Below, one piece after another: positions 42,887 to 51,245 of a DNA stretch of 60,508 nt. Source of the DNA: JASFYU01 sp045046905. GTDB taxonomy: Bacteria > Bacteroidota > Bacteroidia > Flavobacteriales > Flavobacteriaceae. The DNA lies in the NCBI GenBank assembly GCA_045046905.1, contig JASFYU010000056.1, forward strand, positions 1-60,508, in the 5' to 3' direction. A program made the position numbers and the translations under genes. Numbering within the stretch: the first letter of the stretch is position 1; the number at the start of each line of letters is the position of its first letter. Under the pieces are notes generated by a model. The model had not been told where the DNA came from and did not search any database. It saw only the letters and a list, made by a program, of their open reading frames with translations.

Positions 42887-44134
42887 TTACTTAACCACTA
42901 ACTGCAAAGTTTCTTTGCCTCGCTGTTCTAACAGTACATCGTGACCATTAAAAAGCGATTCGATAGCCTCATCGGTAAAGTGACGAATGGTATAGAGCGA
43001 CACCCCTTCATGATGCAGTACTTTAAACTGGCTCTTCAGCACATCTAAAAGCTCTTGCAATCGACCAAATCGATTGTCGACGCAAACTGAAAAACTTATT
43101 GCCGAGTTTTGAATGAGGTCTACCTTCATCTTATACTCATGCAACAACTTAAAAAGCTCACTTATACTATCCTCTACAATAAAAGAAAAATCCAAAGAAG
43201 ATAATTTCATCAATACCTGATCTTTTTTCACAATAAAGCAAGGCACTTTTGGCTCTATATCTATTCCTTTAGCAACTATGGTTCCATTATTTTCCGGATT
43301 GATAAACGACTTTACATGCAAAGGAATTTCTTTTCTTTGAAGCGGTTGCAATGTTTTAGGATGAATGACCGATGCCCCATAGAATGCCAATTCAATAGCT
43401 TCTCGATATGATATTCTGTTCAGCAATTGCGTCTCCTTAAAATACCTGGGATCTGCATTGAGCACGCCCGGAACATCTTTCCAAATTGTAACTGAATCGG
43501 CATTGAGACAATAGGCCAAGATGGCAGCGGTATAATCAGAGCCCTCTCTGCCCAGGGTTGTCGTAAAGTTATGATCATCACTTCCTATAAACCCTTGAGT
43601 AATGTTTAGTTTTTTTGAATCTACCTCGCTTAACACATTGTGCTGCGTCTTTTCCCAATTAACCTTGGCATCTCTATAACTATTATCGGTTTTAATAAGA
43701 TTACGTACATCTAACCAGGTATTTTCGATGCCGACCTCATTCAAATATGCACTTATAATAGTCGTAGAAACCAATTCGCCATAGCCCACGACCTGATCGT
43801 ATACAAAATTATATTTTGGCGATTTGTTGCGCCCCAGAAACTCCTCTGCTTCATTAAACAAGGATATTACCTTTTTAAAAACAGGGTGGTTATGAGGAAA
43901 CAAATCCGATAAAATAGCAGTATGGTACTTTATCACTTCCTGAAATGCTAAAGGTAGATCAGACCTATTTTCGAAATAGGTGCTGATTACGGCCTCCATG
44001 GCATTGGTTGTCTTGCCCATTGCCGACACCACCACCAGAGTATTGTCGTAACCAACTTTTTGCAAAACTTTTATCAAGTTCTTCAACCCTTGCGCATCTT
44101 TCACTGACGCTCCGCCAAATTTGAATATTCTCAT
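42887..44134 (-). CDS. Aspartate kinase (monofunctional)
   Basis: Aspartokinase makes aspartyl-phosphate, the first step toward lysine, threonine, methionine and diaminopimelate. It starts MRIFKFGGASVKDAQGLKNL with the KFGGxSV motif, has VVVSAMGKTTNAMEA, the Asp-containing SDYTAAILAYCLNADSVTIW, split here as GREGSDYTAAILAYCLN and SVTIWKDVPGVLNADPR, and a C-terminal ACT region (residues 300-415) ending SLYTIRHFTDEAIESL. At 415 residues it is a stand-alone kinase without a homoserine dehydrogenase domain. The start ATG and an AT-rich leader face the GNAT gene 49 bases upstream. Feedback control cannot be predicted in detail. Confidence 0.93.
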   Translation of the reverse strand: MRIFKFGGASVKDAQGLKNLIKVLQKVGYDNTLVVVSAMGKTTNAMEAVISTYFENRSDLPLAFQEVIKYHTAILSDLFPHNHPVFKKVISLFNEAEEFLGRNKSPKYNFVYDQVVGYGELVSTTIISAYLNEVGIENTWLDVRNLIKTDNSYRDAKVNWEKTQHNVLSEVDSKKLNITQGFIGSDDHNFTTTLGREGSDYTAAILAYCLNADSVTIWKDVPGVLNADPRYFKETQLLNRISYREAIELAFYGASVIHPKTLQPLQRKEIPLHVKSFINPENNGTIVAKGIDIEPKVPCFIVKKDQVLMKLSSLDFSFIVEDSISELFKLLHEYKMKVDLIQNSAISFSVCVDNRFGRLQELLDVLKSQFKVLHHEGVSLYTIRHFTDEAIESLFNGHDVLLEQRGKETLQLVVK

Positions 44135-44183
44135 AAGTAATTACGGTTTTACTAGTATGCTTTCATATACATAAACTAGCCTA

Positions 44184-44663
44184 TTATATGTGCTTCAAAT
44201 AATTTTGGATTCCCACTTCATCCAAGTGCACCACATCCCAATCACGCATAATCTTAGCTCCTTTACTCTCATAAAGTTTAATAGCGGGTTCGTTCCAGTC
44301 GATTACTTCCCAATTGATACGCTTTACACCCAAGCTGGCTCCATATTTTACGACCTCATTCAGTAGCGCGGTTCCCAGTCCAAAACCACGCATCCTATCG
44401 GTTACGATTAAATCTTCAAGATGTATTATTGCGCCTTTCCATGTAGAATATCGAGGATATACTAAGGCCATACCTACTAATTCCTCATCAGATTCGGCCA
44501 CGAAACAATTGAACAGTTTTTTATCACCAAAACCATCTCTAATCAAATCATCGACGGTTACCTCGACAGCATGCGCCTCTTTCTCGAAAATGGCCAGTTC
44601 ATTAATCAGCCCTAGTACCTGCCGCATATCGGTGGCCCTGGCCTCTCTAATCTTGTAATTCAT
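44184..44663 (-). CDS. GNAT-family N-acetyltransferase
   Basis: This 159-residue acetyltransferase has the acetyl-CoA motif DLIVTDRMRGFGLGTALLNE (residues 86-105; pattern RGxGLGxxL), preceded by AIIHLEDL and followed by INWEVIDWNEPAIKLYESKGA, the usual final strand-helix. The opening YKIREARATDMRQVLGLINE and FEKEAHAVEVTVDDLIRDGFG resemble the thialysine/spermidine acetyltransferase subgroup, so a diamine or amino acid substrate is plausible. It is upstream of and in line with the aspartokinase gene and divergent from fbp, with 112 bases between them that hold both promoters. Confidence 0.88.
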   Translation of the reverse strand: MNYKIREARATDMRQVLGLINELAIFEKEAHAVEVTVDDLIRDGFGDKKLFNCFVAESDEELVGMALVYPRYSTWKGAIIHLEDLIVTDRMRGFGLGTALLNEVVKYGASLGVKRINWEVIDWNEPAIKLYESKGAKIMRDWDVVHLDEVGIQNYLKHI

Positions 44664-44775
44664 AATATGTTACAAAAAAAAACGCAAAGTTATAAATTTA
44701 TAAAACGAATCCTCTTCGAAAAGGTAACGGTTTCACAAAATAACCGATATTTGTGAACAAAACCACAATATTCTC

Positions 44776-45777
44776 ATGTTGAACAAGAAAAATACGACCC
44801 TCGGAGAATTTATTATTGAAAATCAATCTTCATTTCAATACTCCTCGGGCGAACTTTCAAAACTGATAAATGCTATACGACTGGCGGCAAAAGTAGTCAA
44901 TCACGAAGTGAACAAGGCAGGGCTGATTGATATTTTAGGAACTGCCGGCGACATGAATATACAAGGTGAAGATCAGCAAAAATTAGATGTGCTAGCCAAT
45001 GATAAATTCATACAAACACTAAAAAACAGAGAAATTGTTTGTGGCATCGCCTCCGAAGAAGAAGATGATTTTATAAGTATCAACAGCAATGATGAACAAC
45101 ACCGTAACAAATATGTAGTACTAATAGACCCATTAGATGGTTCATCGAATATTGATGTAAATGTATCAGTCGGCACCATTTTTTCAATATACAGGCGCGT
45201 AACACCTATTGGTACCCCAGTGACCCTAGAAGATTTTCTACAGCCCGGCAAGAACCAGGTTGCGGCAGGTTACATCATTTATGGAACTTCGACCATGTTA
45301 GTATATAGCACAGGTGATGGTGTAAATGGCTTTACACTTAACCCCGCCATTGGCACCTTCTATCTCTCACACCCCGATATGCAATACCCCGAGACAGGAA
45401 AAATATACTCGGTCAATGAAGGCAATTATATTCATTTTCCACAAGGGGTAAAAGACTATATCAAATATTGTCAAAAAGAAGAGGGCGAACGGCCCTACAC
45501 TTCGAGGTATATAGGATCTTTGGTCTCAGATTTTCATCGAAATATGATCAAGGGCGGCATTTATATGTACCCTAAAAGTAGTATTGCCTCAAACGGAAAA
45601 TTACGGTTATTATATGAATGCAACCCCATGGCCTTTATAGCGGAACAAGCCAAAGGCAAGGCCAGTGATGGTCACCGTCGTATTCTTGAAATTCAACCTA
45701 CCGAACTTCATGAGCGAGTACCCTTCTTTTGTGGTAGTCGAAAAATGGTCGAAAAAATAGAAGAGTTTATGAACTAA
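44776..45777 (+). CDS. fbp: Fructose-1,6-bisphosphatase, class I
   Basis: This is the gluconeogenic enzyme that removes the C1 phosphate from fructose 1,6-bisphosphate. It has the metal-site motifs GIASEEEDDF and DPLDGSSNIDVNVSVGTIFS, split here as DPLDGSSNIDVNVS and VGTIFSIYRR, then ARYIGSLVSD-like TSRYIGSLVSDFHRNMIKGG and LLYECNPMAFIAEQAKGKAS. At 333 residues the length is standard. The initiation region has the AT-rich, Shine-Dalgarno-free form normal in this group. It is convergent with terB, and a strong bidirectional terminator lies immediately after the stop codon. Confidence 0.97.
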   Translation: MLNKKNTTLGEFIIENQSSFQYSSGELSKLINAIRLAAKVVNHEVNKAGLIDILGTAGDMNIQGEDQQKLDVLANDKFIQTLKNREIVCGIASEEEDDFISINSNDEQHRNKYVVLIDPLDGSSNIDVNVSVGTIFSIYRRVTPIGTPVTLEDFLQPGKNQVAAGYIIYGTSTMLVYSTGDGVNGFTLNPAIGTFYLSHPDMQYPETGKIYSVNEGNYIHFPQGVKDYIKYCQKEEGERPYTSRYIGSLVSDFHRNMIKGGIYMYPKSSIASNGKLRLLYECNPMAFIAEQAKGKASDGHRRILEIQPTELHERVPFFCGSRKMVEKIEEFMN

Positions 45778-45805
45778 AAAAGCAAGGCCGTTTGCCTTGC
45801 TTTTT
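45776..45805. terminator. Bidirectional terminator between fbp and terB
   Basis: AAAAAAGCAAGGC and GCCTTGCTTTTT form a 12-base stem around a CGTTT loop. A and T runs on either side give a T tract on both strands. It begins at the last bases of the fbp stop codon and lies 21 bases from the end of the minus-strand terB gene. Confidence 0.9.
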
Positions 45806-45825
45806 AATATGTACTCGTGAATTTT

Positions 45826-46248
45826 CTACTCCTTTAATAAATAAAGATAGTCTTCAAAGTCAATTCGACCGCTAAAAATCGAAACTGATTTTTCGATAAC
45901 CTTGTTCGCCTTGTCTCCTGAAAACCCGAGTCCGATAGCGTATCTTTTAAGCAATGTCATTTCCTCTTTCTCAATCATATGGTCTGCAAAAATAATTCGG
46001 AACAAATCGTATAACCGCTCTAACCTTTTTTTATGATCGTGAGGCGAATCAATGGGGTATTTGTTCTCTTTCCGCATAACCACTTTGTACTCGTCATCGG
46101 TAATATCTAACTTTTTCGCAAAACGATCCAACAATCGTTTTTCTTCGACACCCATTTCACCATCAATAACCGCCAAAGAAGCTATGGCTGCAAAATGCGC
46201 TAGATTCCTGCTGTGTTCTCCACTACTATATAAATCTACAAAAGACAT
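45826..46248 (-). CDS. TerB-family protein
   Basis: This 140-residue all-helical protein of the TerB (tellurite resistance B) family starts LAHFAAIASLAVIDGEMGVEEKRLL after 16 residues (cut here as AAIASLAVIDGEMGVEEKRL) and has IIFADHMIEKEEMTLLKRYA in the second half; each half carries an acidic DGE or HMIEKEE loop that could bind Ca2+ or another metal, as in TerB. No other ter genes are nearby, so a tellurite role is unlikely; stand-alone TerB proteins are common in Bacteroidota. The 202 bases upstream also serve mfd in the other direction. Confidence 0.87.
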   Translation of the reverse strand: MSFVDLYSSGEHSRNLAHFAAIASLAVIDGEMGVEEKRLLDRFAKKLDITDDEYKVVMRKENKYPIDSPHDHKKRLERLYDLFRIIFADHMIEKEEMTLLKRYAIGLGFSGDKANKVIEKSVSIFSGRIDFEDYLYLLKE

Positions 46249-46405
46249 AAATCATAATTTTATCGGCTACAAATATAATTTTTTTAAAGCTTATAATTTA
46301 GTTTACGAATGATTATTTCCCCCTTTAGAACTTGAAGATTTGGGCATCTGAATAATTTCAGGAATAGCGCCAAATAATATTGTGTAGAAAATTTAGTTTT
46401 CTGCT

Positions 46406-46435
46406 TTGGCAAAAAGGCCATAGCAACTATCTTTG
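46406..46435 (+). promoter_or_regulatory. Promoter of mfd
   Basis: TTG (46406-46408), a 19-base spacer and TATCTTTG (46428-46435) match the Bacteroidota vegetative consensus exactly. The TTG start codon of mfd lies only 15 bases downstream, so the leader would be a few bases to none. Confidence 0.65.
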
Positions 46436-46450
46436 CACAAATTTTAACGG

Positions 46451-49400
46451 TTGACCTTAGTAACGTTTCAACAACTATATGCACAGTCTCCGAAAGCTCG
46501 GAAACTGCAAACTGCTATTGCTAAATCTGAAAACAAAGTATTTCTAAAAGGGCTTACAGGTTCATCGCTGTCCTTTGTGCTATCCACTGCATTCCAAAAT
46601 TCAGACACCCCTTTTTTATTGATTTTTGATGATAAGGAAGAAGCCGCCTATTACCTCAACGACCTAGAACAGCTTGTTGGCGAAAAAGATGTGTTGTTCT
46701 ATCCTGGCAGCTATCGCAGGCCTTATCAAATCGAAGAAACTGACAATGCCAACGTACTGCTACGCACCGAAGTTCTGAACCGCATCAATTCTAGAAAAAA
46801 ACCTGCGCTGATAATCACCTATCCCGATGCTCTTTTTGAAAAAGTGACAACACGGAAAGAACTTGACAAGAATACGTTGAAAATAAAGCTCGAGGATACA
46901 ATATCTCTTGATTTCTTAAATGAAATATTATTCGAATATCAATTCAAACGAGTTGATTTTGTTACCGAACCCGGAGAGTTTTCGGTTCGTGGAGGTATCG
47001 TTGATGTATTTTCTTTTTCTCACGATGAACCCTACCGTATTGAATTTTTCGGTGACGACGTAGATAGCATTCGCACCTTTGATGTGGAAACGCAATTATC
47101 GACCGATAAGGTGAATAAAATTTCTATAATCCCCAATGTCGAAAACAAGTTTCTAAATGAAACCCGAGAGAGTTTCCTAGAATATATTTCTCCGAAAACA
47201 ATTGTATTCAGCAAGAATCTAAACGTCTTATACAATCGAATAGATTCTTTTTACGAAAAAGCCCAAAAGGCCTTTGCCAAACTATCTCAAGAAATAAAAC
47301 ATGCCCAACCGGCAGATCTGTTCATTGATTCTGAAGTCTTAAAGAAGCAATTAAATTGTTTTGCTCTTTTGCATATGGGAAGTTCGGCAAATGAGCTCAA
47401 TGCACAAAGTGAGCTGTTTTTTAAAACAAGCCCCCAGCCCTCTTTTAATAAGAAATTCGATTTGTTGATCGAAAATCTAAATAATAATCACCGAAAAGGG
47501 TATACCAATTATATTTTCTGTGCCACAGATCAACAAGCGAAACGTTTTCACGACATTTTTGAAGAAGTCGAGAGCGAAGTACATTATCAGACGATAGTTC
47601 TACCATTGTATCAAGGGTTTATCGATGATGACCTTAAGCTCGTTTGCTATACGGATCATCAGATTTTTGAGCGCTACCATAAATTTCATTTAAAAAACGG
47701 CTATGCCAAAAAACAAGCGATATCGCTAAAGGAACTCAACAAACTTGAAATCGGAGATTATGTGACCCATATCGACCATGGTATCGGAAAATTCGGCGGA
47801 CTTCAAAAAATTGATGTCCAGGGCAGAAAACAAGAAGCCATTAAATTAATGTACGGCGAACGCGATATTCTTTATGTGAGCATTCATTCATTACATAAAA
47901 TCTCAAAATTTAATGGAAAAGATGGGGCCGTACCTAAAATTTACAAACTAGGTTCGGCAGCATGGAAAAAATTAAAGCAGAAGACCAAGTCACGAGTCAA
48001 AAAAATTGCTTTCGACCTGATTAAGGTATATGCCAAACGGCGGTTGGAAAAAGGATTTCAATATGCTCCTGACGGATATATGCAACACGAATTAGAGGCT
48101 TCCTTTATTTATGAAGACACCCCCGACCAGAGTAAGGCCACAGAAGATATTAAAAGAGATATGGAAAGTGAGCGGCCCATGGATCGGCTCATCTGTGGTG
48201 ATGTAGGATTTGGGAAAACTGAAGTAGCCATTCGCGCCGCTTTTAAGGCGGTAGCAAACGGCAAACAAGTAGCTGTTTTAGTACCCACTACCATTTTGGC
48301 ATTTCAGCACCACCGAACTTTTACAGAGCGCCTAAAAGAAATGCCCCTAAAAGTAGATTACCTGAGCAGGTTTCGAACCACAAAGGAAAGAAAGGAAACT
48401 TTGGAGAATTTGGCAGTAGGAAAAGTGGATATTATCATCGGAACACACCAATTGGTCAATAAAAATGTAAAATTCAAAGACCTGGGCCTATTAATCGTAG
48501 ATGAGGAACAGAAATTCGGCGTCTCGGTCAAAGACAAGCTTAAAGCCATCACCGAAAATGTTGATGTACTGACCCTGACCGCTACCCCTATTCCTCGAAC
48601 CCTACAGTTTAGTTTAATGGCCGCCAGAGATTTATCGGTAATCAACACCCCTCCACCCAACCGATACCCGATTGAAAGTCAGGTCATAAGATTCAATGAA
48701 GAAACCATTAGAGATGCCATTAGTTATGAAATACAACGTGGCGGACAAGTGTTTTTTATTCATAATCGTATTGAAAATATCAAAGAAGTCGCAGGAATGA
48801 TCCAACGCCTAGTACCCGATGCCAAAATTGGCATTGGTCACGGCCAAATGGAAGGCAAAAAACTGGAAACCTTGATGCTCAGTTATATGAACGGTGAATT
48901 CGATGTATTGGTCTCGACCACCATTGTTGAAAACGGGCTCGATGTGAGCAATGCGAACACCATTTTCATCAATAATGCCAACAATTTCGGACTAAGCGAC
49001 CTACACCAAATGCGTGGCCGCGTAGGAAGAAGCAATAGAAAAGCCTTCTGTTATTTCATCACCCCAACCTATGATATGATGACCGATGATGCCCGAAAGC
49101 GAATACAGGCATTGGAACAATTTACAGCACTCGGCAGTGGTTTCAATATCGCCATGAAAGACCTTGAAATTCGTGGTGCTGGTGATTTATTAGGTGGTGA
49201 ACAAAGCGGGTTTATCAATGAAATTGGGTTTGAGGCCTACCAAAAGATATTGGCCGAGGCTATCGATGAATTAAAGGAAAACGAGTTTAAAGAACTCTAT
49301 GAGGAAATCGAAGGCCACCAAGAGAAGGTCTTTGTCAAGGATACTCAAATCGATTCTGATTTTGAATTGCTGTTTCCTGATGATTATATCAATAGTACTA

Positions 49401-49822
49401 CAGAGCGACTAAATTTATACACTGCACTGAATGAAGTGAAAAATGAAGCAGGCCTGCAAAAATTTGAAATGGATCTAAAAGATCGCTTTGGCGAGCTTCC
49501 TTCTCAAGTCGAAGATTTACTAAATTCGGTTCGGGTCAAATGGGTCGCCAATGACATTGGTCTAGAAAAGATACTCATGAAAAATAATAAGTTCATAGGT
49601 TACTTTATTGCCGATCAACAGTCAGGTTTCTATCAGAGTAGCCACTTTGCCGAAGTACTCCAAATCGCACAAGCCAATGCCCAACACTGTAAAATAAAAG
49701 AAAAACAGACCCGTAACGGACTTCGATTGCTGCTGGTGTTCGAAAAGATAACCTCTGTAGAGAAGGCATTACAAGCACTGGCCCCTTTTGAGATAAAGAA
49801 CAAACAAGCTATTACAACCTAA
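46451..49822 (+). CDS. mfd: Transcription-repair coupling factor Mfd
   Basis: Mfd removes RNA polymerase stalled at DNA lesions and recruits UvrA. This 1123-residue protein has the N-terminal UvrB-like module (VLFYPGSYRRPYQIEETDNA), an RNA polymerase-interacting domain with GDYVTHIDHGIGKFGGLQ, the translocase motor with Walker A GDVGFGKTEVAIRAAF, LLIVDEEQKFGV (motif II), TLTATPIPRTLQFSL and MRGRVGRSNRKAFCY, and the C-terminal TRCF domain. It starts at TTG 46451 (MTLVTFQQLYAQ); no ATG occurs before the conserved region and the promoter is adjacent, so TTG is convincing. It is divergent from terB. Confidence 0.97.
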   Translation: MTLVTFQQLYAQSPKARKLQTAIAKSENKVFLKGLTGSSLSFVLSTAFQNSDTPFLLIFDDKEEAAYYLNDLEQLVGEKDVLFYPGSYRRPYQIEETDNANVLLRTEVLNRINSRKKPALIITYPDALFEKVTTRKELDKNTLKIKLEDTISLDFLNEILFEYQFKRVDFVTEPGEFSVRGGIVDVFSFSHDEPYRIEFFGDDVDSIRTFDVETQLSTDKVNKISIIPNVENKFLNETRESFLEYISPKTIVFSKNLNVLYNRIDSFYEKAQKAFAKLSQEIKHAQPADLFIDSEVLKKQLNCFALLHMGSSANELNAQSELFFKTSPQPSFNKKFDLLIENLNNNHRKGYTNYIFCATDQQAKRFHDIFEEVESEVHYQTIVLPLYQGFIDDDLKLVCYTDHQIFERYHKFHLKNGYAKKQAISLKELNKLEIGDYVTHIDHGIGKFGGLQKIDVQGRKQEAIKLMYGERDILYVSIHSLHKISKFNGKDGAVPKIYKLGSAAWKKLKQKTKSRVKKIAFDLIKVYAKRRLEKGFQYAPDGYMQHELEASFIYEDTPDQSKATEDIKRDMESERPMDRLICGDVGFGKTEVAIRAAFKAVANGKQVAVLVPTTILAFQHHRTFTERLKEMPLKVDYLSRFRTTKERKETLENLAVGKVDIIIGTHQLVNKNVKFKDLGLLIVDEEQKFGVSVKDKLKAITENVDVLTLTATPIPRTLQFSLMAARDLSVINTPPPNRYPIESQVIRFNEETIRDAISYEIQRGGQVFFIHNRIENIKEVAGMIQRLVPDAKIGIGHGQMEGKKLETLMLSYMNGEFDVLVSTTIVENGLDVSNANTIFINNANNFGLSDLHQMRGRVGRSNRKAFCYFITPTYDMMTDDARKRIQALEQFTALGSGFNIAMKDLEIRGAGDLLGGEQSGFINEIGFEAYQKILAEAIDELKENEFKELYEEIEGHQEKVFVKDTQIDSDFELLFPDDYINSTTERLNLYTALNEVKNEAGLQKFEMDLKDRFGELPSQVEDLLNSVRVKWVANDIGLEKILMKNNKFIGYFIADQQSGFYQSSHFAEVLQIAQANAQHCKIKEKQTRNGLRLLLVFEKITSVEKALQALAPFEIKNKQAITT

Positions 49823-50149
49823 AAATATGGGCCATATAGAATTTTATCTTGCTCGAAAATGGCTATTGTCAAGGTAATTGATTCGGCTATTCTAATACGC
49901 TGAGTTCAAGTTAAGATTCAATTCACAGAATGCAAATAATTTATATTTCTTTTGAATTTGATGAATTTTTCTACCCATAATCCCCTTCTCATAAACTTTT
50001 AATTTTCTGTATCTTCACAAACAATGAATCGTAATCGTAAGCACATAAAAATCTTTTATATACTTATCCTACACTGGTGTAGACATTACTTTTCTTCAAT
50101 ATTTCAACAATACCCATTAAATTCCTGACGATTCTAAAGTACTAAAAAA
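49823..50149. other. 327-base intergenic region downstream of mfd
   Basis: This contains a diverged copy of the GAGTTCGACCTAAGATT motif (49902-49918), a CTACAC/GTGTAG hairpin at 50069-50082 and a possible 34-codon frame (ATG 50024 to TGA 50128: MNRNRKHIKIFYILILHW and onward) ending 21 bases before the next gene. That frame follows TATCTTCA, a partial -7 element, but it has no recognisable family and is not called as a gene. Confidence 0.4.
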
Positions 50150-51169
50150 TTGACCAAAAAACAGCTCATCATTCCGTTCGACACAATGCAGAAGGTACTC
50201 TATACCCTCTTTCGCAACTATTCCTTTACCGAAGAAAAGGCGAGACTGCTCGCCAAAGTATATTCTGAATCGACCTTGGACGGTATTAATTCACACGGTA
50301 TTAATCGGGTTCCCTTGTTTATCGATTATGTAGAAAAAGGTCTGGTCAAAATAGATGCCGAAGCTGAAAAGGCAGAATCTTTCGGCAGCATAGAGCGCTG
50401 GGATGGCAACTTTGGCCCGGGTATTATCAACGCCACGAAATGTATGGATCGATCCGTAACCCTGGCGAAGCAACATGGAATGGGCCTTGTAGCCCTGCGT
50501 AACACCAACCATTGGATGAGAGGCGGCACTTATGGCTGGCAGGCTGCGAACAGAGGTTGCATTTCAATTCTTTTTACCAATACACAACCCAATATGCCCC
50601 CCTGGGGCGGTAAAGACAGCCGCTTAGGAAACAATCCGTTTATTATCTCTATTCCCAGAACTGATGGTCATGTGGTTTTAGACATGGCCATATCACAATT
50701 TGCGTTCGGTAAAATCAATGACTATCGATTGAAAGGTGAAAAGCTACCCTACCCTGGTGGCTGGGACGACAATGACCAGCTCTCTAAGGATCCCGAAAAA
50801 ATACTTCGAAAAGAACGTGGCCTACCTATAGGGTATTGGAAAGGATCGGCACTATCTATGATTCTAGATATGCTGGCGACACTTTTATCTGCCGGTGACT
50901 CTACCTACAAAATGAGCTTAAAGGAATATGAAACCGGTGTTTCGCAAGTATTTCTCTGTATGTTTCCAGAACTGTTCTCCGATACGCAAGTACAGGAAAG
51001 GCTACTAAATGAAATCATAGATTATACACATGATGTAGAACCCATGCATGCCGGAGGGCAAACCTATTACCCCGGGGAGCGCACTCTGAGGACCAGAACT
51101 AAAAATTTAGAAAAAGGAATTCCTGTAAGCAATGAGATATGGGAGAAAGTCTTGGACTTATCGTCCTAG
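50150..51169 (+). CDS. Ldh-family NAD(P)-dependent dehydrogenase, 3-dehydro-L-gulonate 2-dehydrogenase-like
   Basis: This 339-residue protein belongs to the malate/L-lactate dehydrogenase-2 family. Motifs include the catalytic His region STLDGINSHGINRVPLFI, HWMRGGTYGWQAANRGCISI and NTQPNMPPWGGKDSRLGNNP, then YPGGWDDNDQLSKDPEKIL and PIGYWKGSALSMILDMLATL. These match the YiaK/DlgD subgroup, which reduces 2,3-diketo-L-gulonate, better than ureidoglycolate or sulfolactate dehydrogenases. The exact substrate remains inference. It starts with TTG 50150; the next Met lies 9 codons further on. No other uronate or ascorbate catabolic gene is adjacent. Confidence 0.85.
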   Translation: MTKKQLIIPFDTMQKVLYTLFRNYSFTEEKARLLAKVYSESTLDGINSHGINRVPLFIDYVEKGLVKIDAEAEKAESFGSIERWDGNFGPGIINATKCMDRSVTLAKQHGMGLVALRNTNHWMRGGTYGWQAANRGCISILFTNTQPNMPPWGGKDSRLGNNPFIISIPRTDGHVVLDMAISQFAFGKINDYRLKGEKLPYPGGWDDNDQLSKDPEKILRKERGLPIGYWKGSALSMILDMLATLLSAGDSTYKMSLKEYETGVSQVFLCMFPELFSDTQVQERLLNEIIDYTHDVEPMHAGGQTYYPGERTLRTRTKNLEKGIPVSNEIWEKVLDLSS

Positions 51170-51245
51170 AAGAAAATATTGGTCTAGGCTATAAACAAAG
51201 TCGTTATTGAATACTAAATAAAGGTATCTTATAAAAAATATAATT

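Noticed and set aside
50024..50128. A 34-codon frame just upstream of the DlgD-like gene that could be a leader peptide.
   Set aside because: It has no family resemblance, no run of regulatory codons and only a partial promoter element; kept as a note in the gap entry.
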